A DNA stretch of 64,000 bases, taken from contig NZ_JBQHVU010000006.1 in the NCBI RefSeq assembly GCF_052064335.1, forward strand, positions 65,586-129,585, in the 5' to 3' direction. The DNA comes from Weimeria sp002480925. GTDB taxonomy: Bacteria > Bacillota > Clostridia > Lachnospirales > Lachnospiraceae. Both the position numbers and the translations under genes were made by a program. Positions 7,948-17,060 of this stretch are shown here, one piece after another (positions within the stretch are counted from its first letter, which is position 1; each line of letters begins with the position of its first letter). A model generated the notes under the pieces. The model ran no database searches, was not told where the DNA came from, and saw only the letters and a program-made list of their open reading frames with translations.

Positions 7948-9399
7948 TCATGCCCTGTGGCCGCCTATCTGTCCGTTTCTCTCCTTCATCGTGGCCCCGT
8001 CCAGGAGACTTGTGCCCTTTAACACTGCATTCTTCCCATACTTCTCACGGACAGCCCTGAGTCCGTCCTGGAGTCTCTTCTCCTTAGCTGCCGCGTCTGC
8101 ATCTGTAAAGAGATCCATCTGGACAAAGCCGCTGTCAGCCTCTGTATGATTGGCCGTGATAGTGATACGACGTACTGTTAGGGAATGGTCCGCTATCTGT
8201 GAAAACAGTCTCACACAGGCAGAGGAGATATCTGTGGAGAGATTCGTCGGAGAGAGGAGGCGTATGCTGCCATGGGAAGGAGTCGGTACAAGCCTGCCAT
8301 AGTGATCTCTATGTACCAGACCTGTATAGGTACCCATATCCACATTCTCCCTGTCGTAGCCCACGTCGATAGTGATCGAATCCGTCACAAGCGATCTGTC
8401 GGTAAGTCTCCAGACAAGGCTCTCCGCCATCTCACGAACTATGATAACTGCCTTCGCATAGGGATAGGGCTCTGACAGCACCTGCCCCTCTGAGACGCTC
8501 TTCTCTGATGGCTCGTATCTCCTGATCTGGTTCATAGTGACCGGCTCATAGCCCCAGGCATGGTCTATCATGATCTCAGCATTGATCCCGAACTCACGGA
8601 AGAGCAGATCTTCATTGTCTATGGAAAAGGCTGCCAGATCTCCCATGGTATAGATACCCAGCTTCCCCAGATGGCGCACAGTTCCCGGTCCGGTCATCCA
8701 GAAATCCGTAAGAGGCCTGTGGTCCCAGAGCCTGTGGCGGAACTGCATCTCATCAAGCTCTGCCATGCGGACTCCGTCCTTGTCCGGTGGCATATGCTTG
8801 GCTACTATATCCATAGCGACCTTGGCCAGATATAGATTCGATCCTATACCTGCCGTAGCCGTGATATGAGTCTCATAAAGGACCTCTCTTATCATGGCCT
8901 TGGCAAGCTCCGCCGCACTCATATGATAGAGAGAAAGATATGAGGTGACATCCATAAAGACCTCATCTATGCTGTATACCAGAGTATCGTCGGGTGAGAC
9001 GTACTTACCGTATATACCGCAGATCTTAGCAGAGGTCTTCAGATAATAAGACATCTGAGGAGGTGCTATGATAAATGAAAGCTCCAGAGTAGGATCTGCC
9101 TCCAGCGCATCCGGATCAAAGGACTTCGCTGAAAATCCCTCTATACCCTTCTGCCTGAGACGCCAGAGTCTGTCAGCATTGATATCCCTTACCCGCTGTA
9201 TGACCTCGAAGAGACGGGCCCTTCCTGAAATGCCACAGGCCTTCAGTGAGGGGGACACCGCCAGACATATGGTCTTCTCAGTGCGGGATGAGTCTGCAAC
9301 CACAAGATTCGTCTTCAGAGGATCAAGGCCACGAAGAGCGCACTCTGCCGAGGCATAATATGACTTCAGATCTATGGCTACATATGTATGATCCGGCAA
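7948..9399 (-). CDS. Y-family DNA polymerase (UmuC/DinB-like, lesion bypass)
   Basis: The catalytic palm motif YVAIDLKSYYASAECALRG (DinB/UmuC DxxxFY type) and the second acidic motif VYSIDEVFMDVTSYL are intact, followed by the HhH region GIGSNLYLAKVAMDIVAKH and a C-terminal little-finger domain. The TTG at 9399 is chosen as start because AAAGGAGG lies 7 nt upstream, giving 483 residues; the longer ATG start at 9462 has no binding site and overlaps the previous gene's end. It belongs to a three-gene set (small protein, this, YolD-like) behind a promoter with a LexA-like site, consistent with SOS induction. Confidence 0.93.
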   Translation of the reverse strand: MPDHTYVAIDLKSYYASAECALRGLDPLKTNLVVADSSRTEKTICLAVSPSLKACGISGRARLFEVIQRVRDINADRLWRLRQKGIEGFSAKSFDPDALEADPTLELSFIIAPPQMSYYLKTSAKICGIYGKYVSPDDTLVYSIDEVFMDVTSYLSLYHMSAAELAKAMIREVLYETHITATAGIGSNLYLAKVAMDIVAKHMPPDKDGVRMAELDEMQFRHRLWDHRPLTDFWMTGPGTVRHLGKLGIYTMGDLAAFSIDNEDLLFREFGINAEIMIDHAWGYEPVTMNQIRRYEPSEKSVSEGQVLSEPYPYAKAVIIVREMAESLVWRLTDRSLVTDSITIDVGYDRENVDMGTYTGLVHRDHYGRLVPTPSHGSIRLLSPTNLSTDISSACVRLFSQIADHSLTVRRITITANHTEADSGFVQMDLFTDADAAAKEKRLQDGLRAVREKYGKNAVLKGTSLLDGATMKERNGQIGGHRA

Positions 9400-9437
9400 T
9401 GCAGAGTCCTCCTTTATCCCAAAAATACCTGTAAATA

Positions 9438-9710
9438 TCAGCCGGTCACCTCGACAAACCACCTGCCTACCCTCGACGGGTAGAGGGAGCCCGCCCTCTC
9501 GAAGAACAGATGCTTCTCATGTCCTCCTATGACTATGGTATAGCAGTCCCCGCGTGAAGAGCCTGCTCCCGAGGCAGCCGGGCAGAAATCACGGACCTCA
9601 ACAGGGAGCCTCCGCCCATCCCATGTGATCGAAATCGGCTGCATATATCCGGTCTGATCAAAGACCGATTCTACTGTCACATAAATACGCCTGCTCCTGT
9701 CTGTATCCAT
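9438..9710 (-). CDS. small polymerase-cassette protein of unknown function
   Basis: The 90-residue product (from ATG 9710) has a beta-rich sequence with RIYVTVESVFDQTGYMQPISITWDGRRLPVEVRD and EKHLFFERAG, resembling small proteins encoded next to Y-family polymerase genes in Lachnospiraceae. An upstream ATG at 9779 falls within the -35 box and cannot be transcribed. The GGAGG at 9724-9728 is unusually far (13 nt) from ATG 9710, so a near-cognate start closer to it is possible. It is the first gene of the SOS-like cassette. Confidence 0.65.
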   Translation of the reverse strand: MDTDRSRRIYVTVESVFDQTGYMQPISITWDGRRLPVEVRDFCPAASGAGSSRGDCYTIVIGGHEKHLFFERAGSLYPSRVGRWFVEVTG

Positions 9711-9750
9711 AATCCATGCGTCACCTCCTGTACATCCGTTTGGCACATAT

Positions 9751-9779
9751 ATTCTAGCACGAATGTTCGGAGTTGTCAA
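9751..9779 (-). promoter_or_regulatory. promoter with LexA-like operator for the polY cassette
   Basis: Minus strand -35 TTGACA (9774-9779), 17-bp spacer, -10 TAGAAT (9751-9756). The spacer contains GAACATTCGTGC (9757-9768), one mismatch from the Firmicute LexA consensus GAAC-N4-GTTC, placed where a repressor would block RNA polymerase. Confidence 0.7.
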
Positions 9780-9799
9780 CCATGATCACATGAATATTT

Positions 9800-10363
9800 T
9801 CACCCGCCTAGTCCATTCAGCATCAGATCAGCTGCGGCCGCAGCAAGCTCATCTATGGTCCGACTTCCATCCCCGCTCTTTTCCCATGCCTTATAAATGC
9901 TAAGCGCTGTATATCCTATAAAGGTGCCGGCTATTTCCTTGTATCCACTGTCGGAAACAAATGAGGTGAAAAATCCGCTTGAAAAATACTTATCCCGCAT
10001 CCACTCCAGTAAGTCCTCATACTCATCCGACGTAAACAGCCTGTGGTAAGGCTCCTCCCTGCTACTGATCTCTTCATAAAAAATCCTTACTCCCCCATGC
10101 AGATCCGCCTTATCAAGCGCCTTCAGAGCGGCCTTCATGCTTTCAACTATATCGTTTCCTATATCATATAAGACGTCTTTCTTCGACGCATAATACTTAT
10201 AGAAGGTATTGGACTGGACCGGAGCCTCTCTTAGTATATCCTCGACCCGGATCTTATCGAAGGGCTTCTCGGCGATCAGCGAAAGCATGGCATTTTTGAT
10301 GTCCCGCATAGTCTTTTTCGATCTGATATCGTTCGGGTTTTTATTTGTATTAGGCTTCGGCAT
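9800..10363 (-). CDS. TetR/AcrR family transcriptional regulator
   Basis: The 187-residue protein starts with a basic tail and an N-terminal TetR helix-turn-helix (MRDIKNAMLSLIAEKPFDKI RVEDILREAPVQSNTFYKYY in two steps, residues about 19-60), followed by an all-helical ligand domain. The C-terminal part is similar to the TetR_C groups with FIGYTALSIYKAWEKSG. The target is unknown; no transporter is adjacent, so autoregulation or a distant target is likely. It reads in the same direction as the polY cassette but is separated from it by that cassette's promoter. Confidence 0.9.
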   Translation of the reverse strand: MPKPNTNKNPNDIRSKKTMRDIKNAMLSLIAEKPFDKIRVEDILREAPVQSNTFYKYYASKKDVLYDIGNDIVESMKAALKALDKADLHGGVRIFYEEISSREEPYHRLFTSDEYEDLLEWMRDKYFSSGFFTSFVSDSGYKEIAGTFIGYTALSIYKAWEKSGDGSRTIDELAAAAADLMLNGLGG

Positions 10364-10743
10364 CAGATGCCCTCCTTTTGATACTTATTCTCTGTCCTGA
10401 TCAGTCTCTCTGCCCAATTCATTTCTGCCGGAAAATGATTTAGGGTCTTTCGCTTACTTCTACTTTGTAATTATAAAATACGGTATTTCATATTGCAATA
10501 ATACAGCCGTTCTGATCGCAGCGGTTAAAAGCAGAATGTATTTATTCCATCGCATAAAAAAGAACCCTTTTCCACAGAAAAAGGGCTCCGGGAGCTTTAC
10601 TTCATGAAGCCTACCTGCTCATTGCAAACCTTGTCACCAGTCCGCCTATGGCATTTCCGTTACTGGGAGGTGTGAGGTCTGAGGTGTGAGGTCAGAGGTG
10701 CGAGGACCCAGAGGCTAGGGATTAGGGCCTAGGGGCTAGGGAT
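10364..10743. other. intergenic region with a terminator and a G-rich tract
   Basis: No gene seen. It holds the minus-strand terminator at 10555-10595 and a G-rich tract at about 10663-10743 made of GTGTGAGG and CTAGGGATTAGGG-type units. Confidence 0.6.
10555..10595 (-). terminator. rho-independent terminator
   Basis: On the minus strand GAGCCCTTTTTC / GAAAAGGGTTC forms a stem followed by six T residues. It lies downstream of the Rpn gene and its duplicated 3' ends, and upstream of tetR. Confidence 0.7.
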
Positions 10744-10802
10744 AAATCCAAACTAAGTCCTAAACCCTACTCCCTGTACCCTGAGCTCTCATACCTGTGC
10801 TA

Positions 10803-11087
10803 TTAACTTTCTGAACTGATAATATTCTTCACTTCATCTACAGGCAGATCAATGTCAGTTGCAATCTGGTCCACTGAAAGTCCCCGCAGGTACAGTCTTC
10901 TGACACTGGCTCTTGTCTTTTGTTCTGCTTCACTAGAGGCCTTACCCCAAGCTTCATTCCAAGCTTCATCCCAAGCCTCATTCCATACTTCCTTACGCAT
11001 CTCTTCGATTACCTTACACATAGTTCTCACTCCCTCCGTATCTTCCTTGAAGTAAGGAAGGGGCCAGGGATTAGGACCTAGGGACAT
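10803..11087 (-). pseudogene. rpn C-terminal fragment, copy A
   Basis: About 80 codons match the end of the full gene: YFKEDTEGVRTMCKVIEEMR, then an expanded WNEAWDEAWNEAWGKA block and the tail VRRLYLRGLSVDQIATDIDLPVDEVKNIISSES. The upstream residues come from the G-rich linker. It lacks the nuclease domain and any clear ribosome binding site. Confidence 0.75.
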
Positions 11088-11148
11088 CTAAATCCAAACT
11101 AAGTCCTGAACCCTTCTCCCTATCCCCTGAGCTCTCATGCCTGTGCTA

Positions 11149-11355
11149 TTAACTCTCTGAGCTGATAATACTTTTCACTTCATCTACAGGCAGATCTATT
11201 CCAGCAGCTATCTGATCAAACGAAAGTCCCTGAAGGTACAGTCTTCTGACACTAGCTTCTTTTGTCTTTAGCTCTGCCTCACTAGAGGCTTTATTCCAAG
11301 CTTCATTCCATACTTCCTTACGCATTTCTTCGATTACCTTACACATAGTTCTCAC
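11149..11355 (-). pseudogene. rpn C-terminal fragment, copy B
   Basis: An open frame of 68 codons from a GTG repeats the final part of the rpn gene (MCKVIEEMRKEVWNEAWNKA ... VDEVKSIISSES) with fewer NEAW units. No nuclease domain is present. Confidence 0.75.
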
Positions 11356-11462
11356 TCCCTTCGTATCTTCCTTAAAGTAAGGAAGGGGTTAGGGGTTAGG
11401 GATAAATCCAAACTAAGTCCTGAACCCTACTCCCTATACCCTGAGCTCTCATACCTGTGCTA

Positions 11463-12338
11463 TTAAATCTCTGAACTGATAATACTTTTCACTTCATCTA
11501 CAGGCAGATCTATTCCAGCAGCTATCTGATCAAACGAAAGTCCCTGAAGGTACAGTCTTCTTACACTAGCTTCTTTTGTCTTTAGCTCTGCCTCACTAGA
11601 GGCCTTACCCCATGCTTCATTCCAAGCCTCATTCCATACTTCCTTACGCATATCTTCGATTACCTTACACATAGTTCTCACTCCCTTCGTGTCTTCCTTG
11701 AAATATCTCACTCGGTCTGCCAGTACGGTATAGTTCATATCACCGGGATCCTCACAGAAGAAATCATGGATCAGTTTCCCAAGCTCTGTTCCGTCATCCC
11801 TTATCTCACAATTAACATATACGATATGCTCTCCATCTCCAAATGGTTTCCCTGAATCTCTGATGATCCTTTCAATCCTGTATATCTGCTGATCATCTCC
11901 GAGCACATCATTTTCAGTGATAAAAATCACATAGGTCTCCGGGAGCATGGTAAAATCCTCGCTTGGCTTTAGGCTGTGAGAATCAAGTATACTGGAATGA
12001 TAGCGGGCTCTCTTGGGATCTGCTCCACTGTCCGAGCGCTGGATTTCTACATTCATCTGTGTGCCGTCATCCTCAACCGCCAGCACATCCAGATAGAGGT
12101 CCCTGCCAACAAGGTTCTTGAAATTCCGCTGTGTACGCACCTGCTTTACAAAAACCTGTCTGCCAAGGATGATGCGAAGCAGCAGCTCCGTCACTGGTAT
12201 GTTGTCATCGAAGCAGACATTCATGAAATCGTCATCTATCAGGCGAAATCCCCTGATCCGCTCCAGATCCTTCTGATGCTCGCGCTCCAGGCGCTCCCTG
12301 TCCCTTTCTGCTACAGGCAAAGTTTCTTTCTCGTTCAT
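11463..12338 (-). CDS. Rpn family PD-(D/E)XK nuclease / putative transposase
   Basis: The 291-residue product has the Rpn/PDDEXK-transposase core: DDFMNVCFDDNIPVTELLLR, then LDVLAVEDDGTQMNVEIQRS, where D and E-x-Q form the predicted nuclease site, then the conserved RARYHSSILDSHSLKPSEDF and ETYVIFITENDVLG. The C-terminus is a WNEAW-repeat helix and a short helix-turn-helix-like tail (GLSFDQIAAGIDLPVDEV). ATG 12338 is chosen for its GGAAAGGAGAATT site. Rpn proteins promote recombination in other bacteria; here the 3' end itself has been tandemly copied. Confidence 0.88.
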   Translation of the reverse strand: MNEKETLPVAERDRERLEREHQKDLERIRGFRLIDDDFMNVCFDDNIPVTELLLRIILGRQVFVKQVRTQRNFKNLVGRDLYLDVLAVEDDGTQMNVEIQRSDSGADPKRARYHSSILDSHSLKPSEDFTMLPETYVIFITENDVLGDDQQIYRIERIIRDSGKPFGDGEHIVYVNCEIRDDGTELGKLIHDFFCEDPGDMNYTVLADRVRYFKEDTKGVRTMCKVIEDMRKEVWNEAWNEAWGKASSEAELKTKEASVRRLYLQGLSFDQIAAGIDLPVDEVKSIISSEI

Positions 12339-12492
12339 AATTCTCCTTTCCTTGCACATATGGCGACAAAAGGAGTATACCTGTGGCGTCTGCGCTTCTG
12401 TTTATCATACTCTCCTCTGTCTCCTGTAAATTGTTACTGATAATATTTTATCATGGATCTGATGGATTTGCAAGCTTTTTTCGAACATATGA

Positions 12493-12540
12493 ACAGGTGT
12501 GAGGTCAGAGGGACCAGAGGCTAGGGCTTAGGGGTTAGTG
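12493..12540. repeat. G-rich GTGTGAGG / TTAGGGGTTAG tract
   Basis: Another member of the dispersed G-rich family, placed upstream of rpn and next to an IS remnant. Confidence 0.6.
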
Positions 12541-12572
12541 AAGTGGTAAACTTATTTTAGACATGGAGGGGG

Positions 12573-12856
12573 TAATTTTTGGACACGGATCTTATATAAT
12601 AAAGACAGAGAAGATCCATTTCATGGTTATCTATGGCTGAATGCCAAGATACATCTTGATACCGGCATACTCACTCAACTACCTGACTCCTAAGCAATAC
12701 AGGGAAGTTCATGCCGTCTAACTTGCCCATGAATCCATCCCTGTCGATACAGAGCGACCGGCAATGCATAGCGTAATGCCCAATGCATCATCTAAGAAGT
12801 CCACATCACTGAAAGGAGAGACAAAAAAACATAAATTTGTGTCCAAAATTTGTTGA
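12573..12856 (+). mobile_element. internally deleted IS3-like remnant
   Basis: The left end reads TAATTTTTGGACAC and the right end GTGTCCAAAATTTGTTGAC, an imperfect inverted repeat. Inside, 12668-12721 encodes AYSLNYLTPKQYREVHAV then a stop, the typical end of an IS3/IS150-type transposase. Almost all of the transposase is missing. Confidence 0.55.
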
Positions 12857-12975
12857 CTACTGCAGATTGCGATGGCCAGGTACTTTCCATCTCCGGGGGA
12901 TGGGTCAGTTTTAATTATAAATCACCAGGGGGTCAGGTCCATTTCTCATCTTCCGAAATATCAAATGAAAGATAA
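12857..12975. other. short intergenic stretch with IS21-like end sequence
   Basis: GGATGGGTCAGTTTTAAT and CACCAGGGGGTCAGG resemble fragments of IS21-type termini. No gene seen. Confidence 0.25.
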
Positions 12976-13017
12976 AAAGGTGACAGACGTAAGTAATGCC
13001 TTACGTCTGTCACCTTT
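12976..13017 (-). terminator. strong terminator of the transglutaminase-domain gene
   Basis: A perfect 18-bp stem, AAAGGTGACAGACGTAAG and its complement, with a 6-nt loop (12994-12999). On the minus strand it is followed by TTTTTATCTTT. It lies 28 bp after the stop of the large surface-protein gene. Confidence 0.9.
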
Positions 13018-13044
13018 AATTCTGCGCCTTTATCCCTGCGACTT

Positions 13045-16000
13045 TTACTTCGTCTTTGCTGTAACCTTCATAGTCTTCTTCGACCCGTTCTTAAAGGTTA
13101 CCGTGACCTTGATTGTGGTCTTTCCCTTCTTCAGCAGTCGCACATTTCCCTTCTTGGAGACTCTGGCGATCTTGCTGTTTCCTACGCTGTAGGTGATTTT
13201 CGCTACAGACTCATTTTTCTTAAGCTTAATCCTCTTTGTCGATCCCTTCTTTACCGAAAGTGTCTTCGAGGTCGTCTTTACCTCTGCCCTTATCTGACGG
13301 TCTATCGCTTTTGACTCTTTAGCATCAACGAGCTCATAGTCGCCTGCGCCAACGTATAACCTGCCTCCTGTCAGATCCTCAGTAGCGAGTGCGCTGTGTG
13401 AGACCATGACATAGCTGCCGGAGCCTTTGCGCGCGTACATATATAGGGTCTTCTGATCCAGATCGTCTGAATCCAGGCTGACACTGGCTGTGCCGTCTGC
13501 TGTCTGCGCCTGTACGGTGATAGTGGTTTCCGCTGCTTCTGTAAGCTTACTTACAGCGTCTATTGATGAAGCGTCAAGTGTTATCTGTGCCTTGCCCTTG
13601 GTATCTGTGATCGGGGTCTCGATTATTACCTCCACCCGGCTCACCTGACGGCCATCCTCACTCGTAGTCTGTGCCGATACTGTATTTCCTGCCTGTGTCG
13701 TCACTGTCTGTATCTTAACCTGAGATCCACTATCCGTTACTGCGACAGTAGTAACGATGGTTCCCGGGTTCGATTTCGCGGTCTCGATGTCCCGCTTCTG
13801 AGCAGCCGACGGATCAAGAGTCGTGGTGCCATGATCTATTGTAGCGGCTGGGGGCTGGGTGGTGCCTGTGTTACCGCCGGTTGTGCTTCCTGTATTTCCT
13901 CCGGTGGTTCCGGTGCTGCCAGTATTGCCGCTTGTCGTGCTTCCTGTGTTTTCTCCGGTGGTGGTTCCGGTACTGCCGGTATTGCCGCCTGTCGTGCTTC
14001 CTGTATTTCCTCCGGTGGTGGTTCCGGTGCTTCCGGTATTGCCGCCTGTCGTGCTTCCTGTGTTTCCTCCGGTGGTGGTTCCGGTGCTTCCGGTGTTACC
14101 GCCTGTCGTGCTTCCGGTAGTTCCTCCGGTGGTGGTTCCGGTGCTTCCGGTGTTACCGCCTGTCGTGCTTCCGGTAGTTCCTCCGGTGGTGGTTCCGGTG
14201 CTGCCGGTGTTACCGCCTGTCGTGCTTCCTGTATTTCCTCCGGTGGTGGTTCCGGTGCTTCCGGTATTACCGCCAGTGGTGCCTCCGGTTGTACTTCCGC
14301 CGGTTGATGCCTTTGGGTTTACGGTGATTTTTGCCGGAACTACTTTGATATCATAGTTCGATGCTGCGTGTGCATCTACCGTGGCGCTCAGGTCATAGGT
14401 TCCCGGCGTATCTGTCTTAGCATCGCTACTGATTTTTACCAGTTTTTCGACAGTATCTTTTCCGACAAGTTTATCGCTCAGCGTCCATGTATATGCCGGA
14501 AGCTTATCTGACTGTGTGATAGTGATGTCTTTCAATGTGATGGTGATCGGCTTCTTTTTTACCGTCACTGTCACTGAGACATCTGTGAGCTTCTGGTACT
14601 TCGCGGTGTCTGTCGGGATAAATGCAGCTGTTGCTTTATTCTTGTGTGTGCCGGCGCTTAGGATCTCATCAGATGTCGGTGTAGTGAGTTTCCAGATACC
14701 GTCTACCATCGTCTCGACCGGAGTCTCGCTTACTATCGAGACCGATCCTCCTGTCAGCGCGCCGGTACTGAGCTTCTCTCCGTATGTCAGTGTAAGCGAT
14801 GGAGCAGCAGTCGCGCGAACGGAGTATTTCGATATCGTAAGCTTTCCTGAAGTATTTCCTGCTGTCACGGTATAGTATTTACTGGAGTTCGAGGAGAGAG
14901 TAATTTTACCGTCAGTCTCCTCTTTCGATGAATCTTTAACAGAAGACTGCAGTGTCACTCCAAGATCCGCCCTGTCATCGCCTGCCACTATTCCGTCACA
15001 GGTCCAGGCTTCGGAGATCGCCTTGCTTATGTCATCACCCACATGGAGCGAGACATCATTTATCTGGATGGTCACCGTTTTTTTACTATATGACAAGTCC
15101 ACATCGCAGGTAAGAGGCGCATATTGTACTGTCGTATCATCTGGAACGAAGGTAAGAGAGACCTTAGGATTAGCTGTGATGAAGGCCTTGTTTACCACTG
15201 TACCGGTGATATCCCCTGTAAACTTCCAGGTACCGGACACTGTGTTCTCTGTCGTCCCTGAACCGGCTTCTTCAGAAGAATTATCGTAAGTGAAAGTCAC
15301 TAAGCCTCCAGAAATATTATCGCTAGAGAGTGTCCCGCCGTAGGTAAGACCTGTGATCTCGGGGGCCTTTTTTACCGTAAGCGTTTTAGGCTCTGCGTTC
15401 TGCACTGTAACTGTCAGCTCCCCTGTCGCTGTATCGTATGTGTCGGTATCTTTCGGGGTGAAGGTGAATGTAACTTTGTAGGACCCAGCCGATGCTGTAT
15501 TCTCAGGTATCTGGAACTTATACTCACCAGCCACCACTGTAGCGCCGTCTTTGGCTGTGACGTACTTCTTTAAGAATGCTTCATCGATTGTTGTGCCTGT
15601 AGAGACCGCTGGTATCTTTGAGACAGAGATAGTTGGCTGCTTTTTTTCAATGATTACAGTATCGCTGTCGCAGGTTGGTCTTCCGTAGTTTGTCCAGATT
15701 GCTTTCGGCTTATGCTCTGTAGGAGCCGAGTCACTCAGAGACGGATCAAGCATTGTTCTATCACTGACATTAAAGTAACGGAGATACATCAGATGTCCGC
15801 CGCTGCTTTGTGCTGTCTCTATTTCCTCATCTGTGAGATCAGGATTGTTATTAGCCTGGCCGTTTATAACCGGATCATCCCAGGTCACATCGACGTTATA
15901 CCACTTGCCACCGAGGCAAATCTGGTTCCACTCGTGGCCGCCACCGGTGATCGAGATGGTAGGCGCTCCCAATCCATTCATAAGCACAGAGAAGGCTGCC

Positions 16001-16851
16001 GCATATCCGGCGCAGACTGTGTTGTTTCCTATAAGCGAGCTGGCTGAGCTCTGCTTGTCACTACTATTAGTGTCGTCCCAGGTGAGACGCCTGATCAGCT
16101 CGTTGTGGATGATTTTTTCCTGATCCAAGATATTGGTCTTCGATGAGGCTTTATCTATTAATACGTTCACAGTAGAAAGGAACTGCGCCTTTGCCGTGGC
16201 ACGAGCAGAGCCTGTCTGGTATGCTGACATGATGTTAAGTAGAATTGATCCAGAAGTTATGTCCTGACCTTGTGTATATGATATCTGATATCCATTCCCC
16301 ACGAAAAAGTACTGTGCTTCGGTCTCCATCCAGATCTTAGCGACTTCACCTGCGGCAGCTTTGCTGAGATCCGAAAAATCTGCTATGACCGTAGTGTATT
16401 CATTCGTAGAGTCATCCATGATCTTATTGGCCTGCGCAGTAAGGGCATCATAGAGTGCCTGCTGGTTAGCGCTCATACCCTTATAGAAAGGATTAGCATC
16501 TCTACTTATCGAATACTGGCTCCAGTCTGTAGTTTTTGCTGGCGAGCGTCTGATTCTCCTCGGGGCAGTGGTCGTCCGCGGAGTGTTTTCTTTTATGATC
16601 TGCGTGAGCTCCTCGTCGGTCAGCTCCCGGAAGGTCGGCTTCTCGTAGCCTGTAGGCTCTGTGATGTAGGAGTCAGCGGCCTGTGCCTCGCTTCCATCCG
16701 GGACATCTGCACTGTCATCAGATGCATTGATAGTCGCCTGATCTGTCGCATCGCTTTTGGTGCCTGATGCATAGGCGAGAGTCGGTGTGTATGAAATAGC
16801 TGTCACAGCCGCAATCAGTACGGCCGCGATTCGTGTGAATCTGTTCTTCAT
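13045..16851 (-). CDS. large secreted transglutaminase-domain surface protein with repeat stalk
   Basis: The product of about 1268 residues starts with a signal peptide (RIAAVLIAAVTAISYTPTLA). A transglutaminase-like domain spans about 160-330 with Cys in NNTVCAGYAAAF, His in GGHEWNQI and Asp in NVDVTWDD. Several bacterial Ig/MBG-like modules follow (about 400-845), then a Gly/Thr/Ser stalk (about 847-998), and C-terminal Ig-like modules rich in Lys ending KNGSKKTMKVTAKTK. ATG 16851 is chosen for GGAGGT 5 nt upstream. No LPXTG is seen, so attachment is not obvious; the basic C-terminus could bind the wall. Likely a cell-surface protein acting on peptides or cross-linking; function is inferred. 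Confidence 0.85.
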   Translation of the reverse strand: MKNRFTRIAAVLIAAVTAISYTPTLAYASGTKSDATDQATINASDDSADVPDGSEAQAADSYITEPTGYEKPTFRELTDEELTQIIKENTPRTTTAPRRIRRSPAKTTDWSQYSISRDANPFYKGMSANQQALYDALTAQANKIMDDSTNEYTTVIADFSDLSKAAAGEVAKIWMETEAQYFFVGNGYQISYTQGQDITSGSILLNIMSAYQTGSARATAKAQFLSTVNVLIDKASSKTNILDQEKIIHNELIRRLTWDDTNSSDKQSSASSLIGNNTVCAGYAAAFSVLMNGLGAPTISITGGGHEWNQICLGGKWYNVDVTWDDPVINGQANNNPDLTDEEIETAQSSGGHLMYLRYFNVSDRTMLDPSLSDSAPTEHKPKAIWTNYGRPTCDSDTVIIEKKQPTISVSKIPAVSTGTTIDEAFLKKYVTAKDGATVVAGEYKFQIPENTASAGSYKVTFTFTPKDTDTYDTATGELTVTVQNAEPKTLTVKKAPEITGLTYGGTLSSDNISGGLVTFTYDNSSEEAGSGTTENTVSGTWKFTGDITGTVVNKAFITANPKVSLTFVPDDTTVQYAPLTCDVDLSYSKKTVTIQINDVSLHVGDDISKAISEAWTCDGIVAGDDRADLGVTLQSSVKDSSKEETDGKITLSSNSSKYYTVTAGNTSGKLTISKYSVRATAAPSLTLTYGEKLSTGALTGGSVSIVSETPVETMVDGIWKLTTPTSDEILSAGTHKNKATAAFIPTDTAKYQKLTDVSVTVTVKKKPITITLKDITITQSDKLPAYTWTLSDKLVGKDTVEKLVKISSDAKTDTPGTYDLSATVDAHAASNYDIKVVPAKITVNPKASTGGSTTGGTTGGNTGSTGTTTGGNTGSTTGGNTGSTGTTTGGTTGSTTGGNTGSTGTTTGGTTGSTTGGNTGSTGTTTGGNTGSTTGGNTGSTGTTTGGNTGSTTGGNTGSTGTTTGENTGSTTSGNTGSTGTTGGNTGSTTGGNTGTTQPPAATIDHGTTTLDPSAAQKRDIETAKSNPGTIVTTVAVTDSGSQVKIQTVTTQAGNTVSAQTTSEDGRQVSRVEVIIETPITDTKGKAQITLDASSIDAVSKLTEAAETTITVQAQTADGTASVSLDSDDLDQKTLYMYARKGSGSYVMVSHSALATEDLTGGRLYVGAGDYELVDAKESKAIDRQIRAEVKTTSKTLSVKKGSTKRIKLKKNESVAKITYSVGNSKIARVSKKGNVRLLKKGKTTIKVTVTFKNGSKKTMKVTAKTK
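13855..14310 (-). repeat. in-frame repeats coding GGNTGSTGTTT
   Basis: About nine tandem units of 45-48 bp within the surface-protein gene encode TTGGNTGSTGTTTGGNTGS-like sequence. The repeats are nearly identical in DNA, which favours copy-number change by slippage or recombination and length variation of the stalk. Open frames on the opposite strand here are artefacts of the repeat. Confidence 0.85.
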
Positions 16852-17060
16852 AGGTACCTCCATATAGTTGCAGTTAACTCATATCACTGTTATTTTACTA
16901 CACACCGGAGAGAATTGCTACAGAATGTTTCTGGATGGAGGAGATGTGGATAATATACGTGAAAAGCTGCAAGGTCTCTGAAATATTAATCGGCAGATAG
17001 AAGCAGTACGAAACTTAATTAATGCTATGAGAAACTGATTCTCACATAACCAAATTATGC

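Larger units (their letters stand above)
10744..11403 (-). repeat. two extra tandem copies of the rpn 3' end
   Basis: Two units, 10744-11089 (346 bp) and 11090-11403 (314 bp), each begin AAATCCAAACTAAGTCCT and carry a C-rich tract, the stop codon and the last 65-90 codons of the rpn gene; the intact gene's own 3' end (from 11404) is the third copy. Unit length differs through the number of NEAW codon blocks and through the G-rich segment. Confidence 0.85.

Noticed and set aside
13855..14310. Regular 45-48 bp repeats resembling a CRISPR array
   Set aside because: The units are contiguous without unique spacers and encode an in-frame Gly/Thr/Ser stalk of the surface protein.
13831..14356. Long plus-strand open frames rich in Gly/Ser or Val/Pro
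   Set aside because: They lie antisense to the repeat stalk of the surface protein and only reflect its codon pattern.
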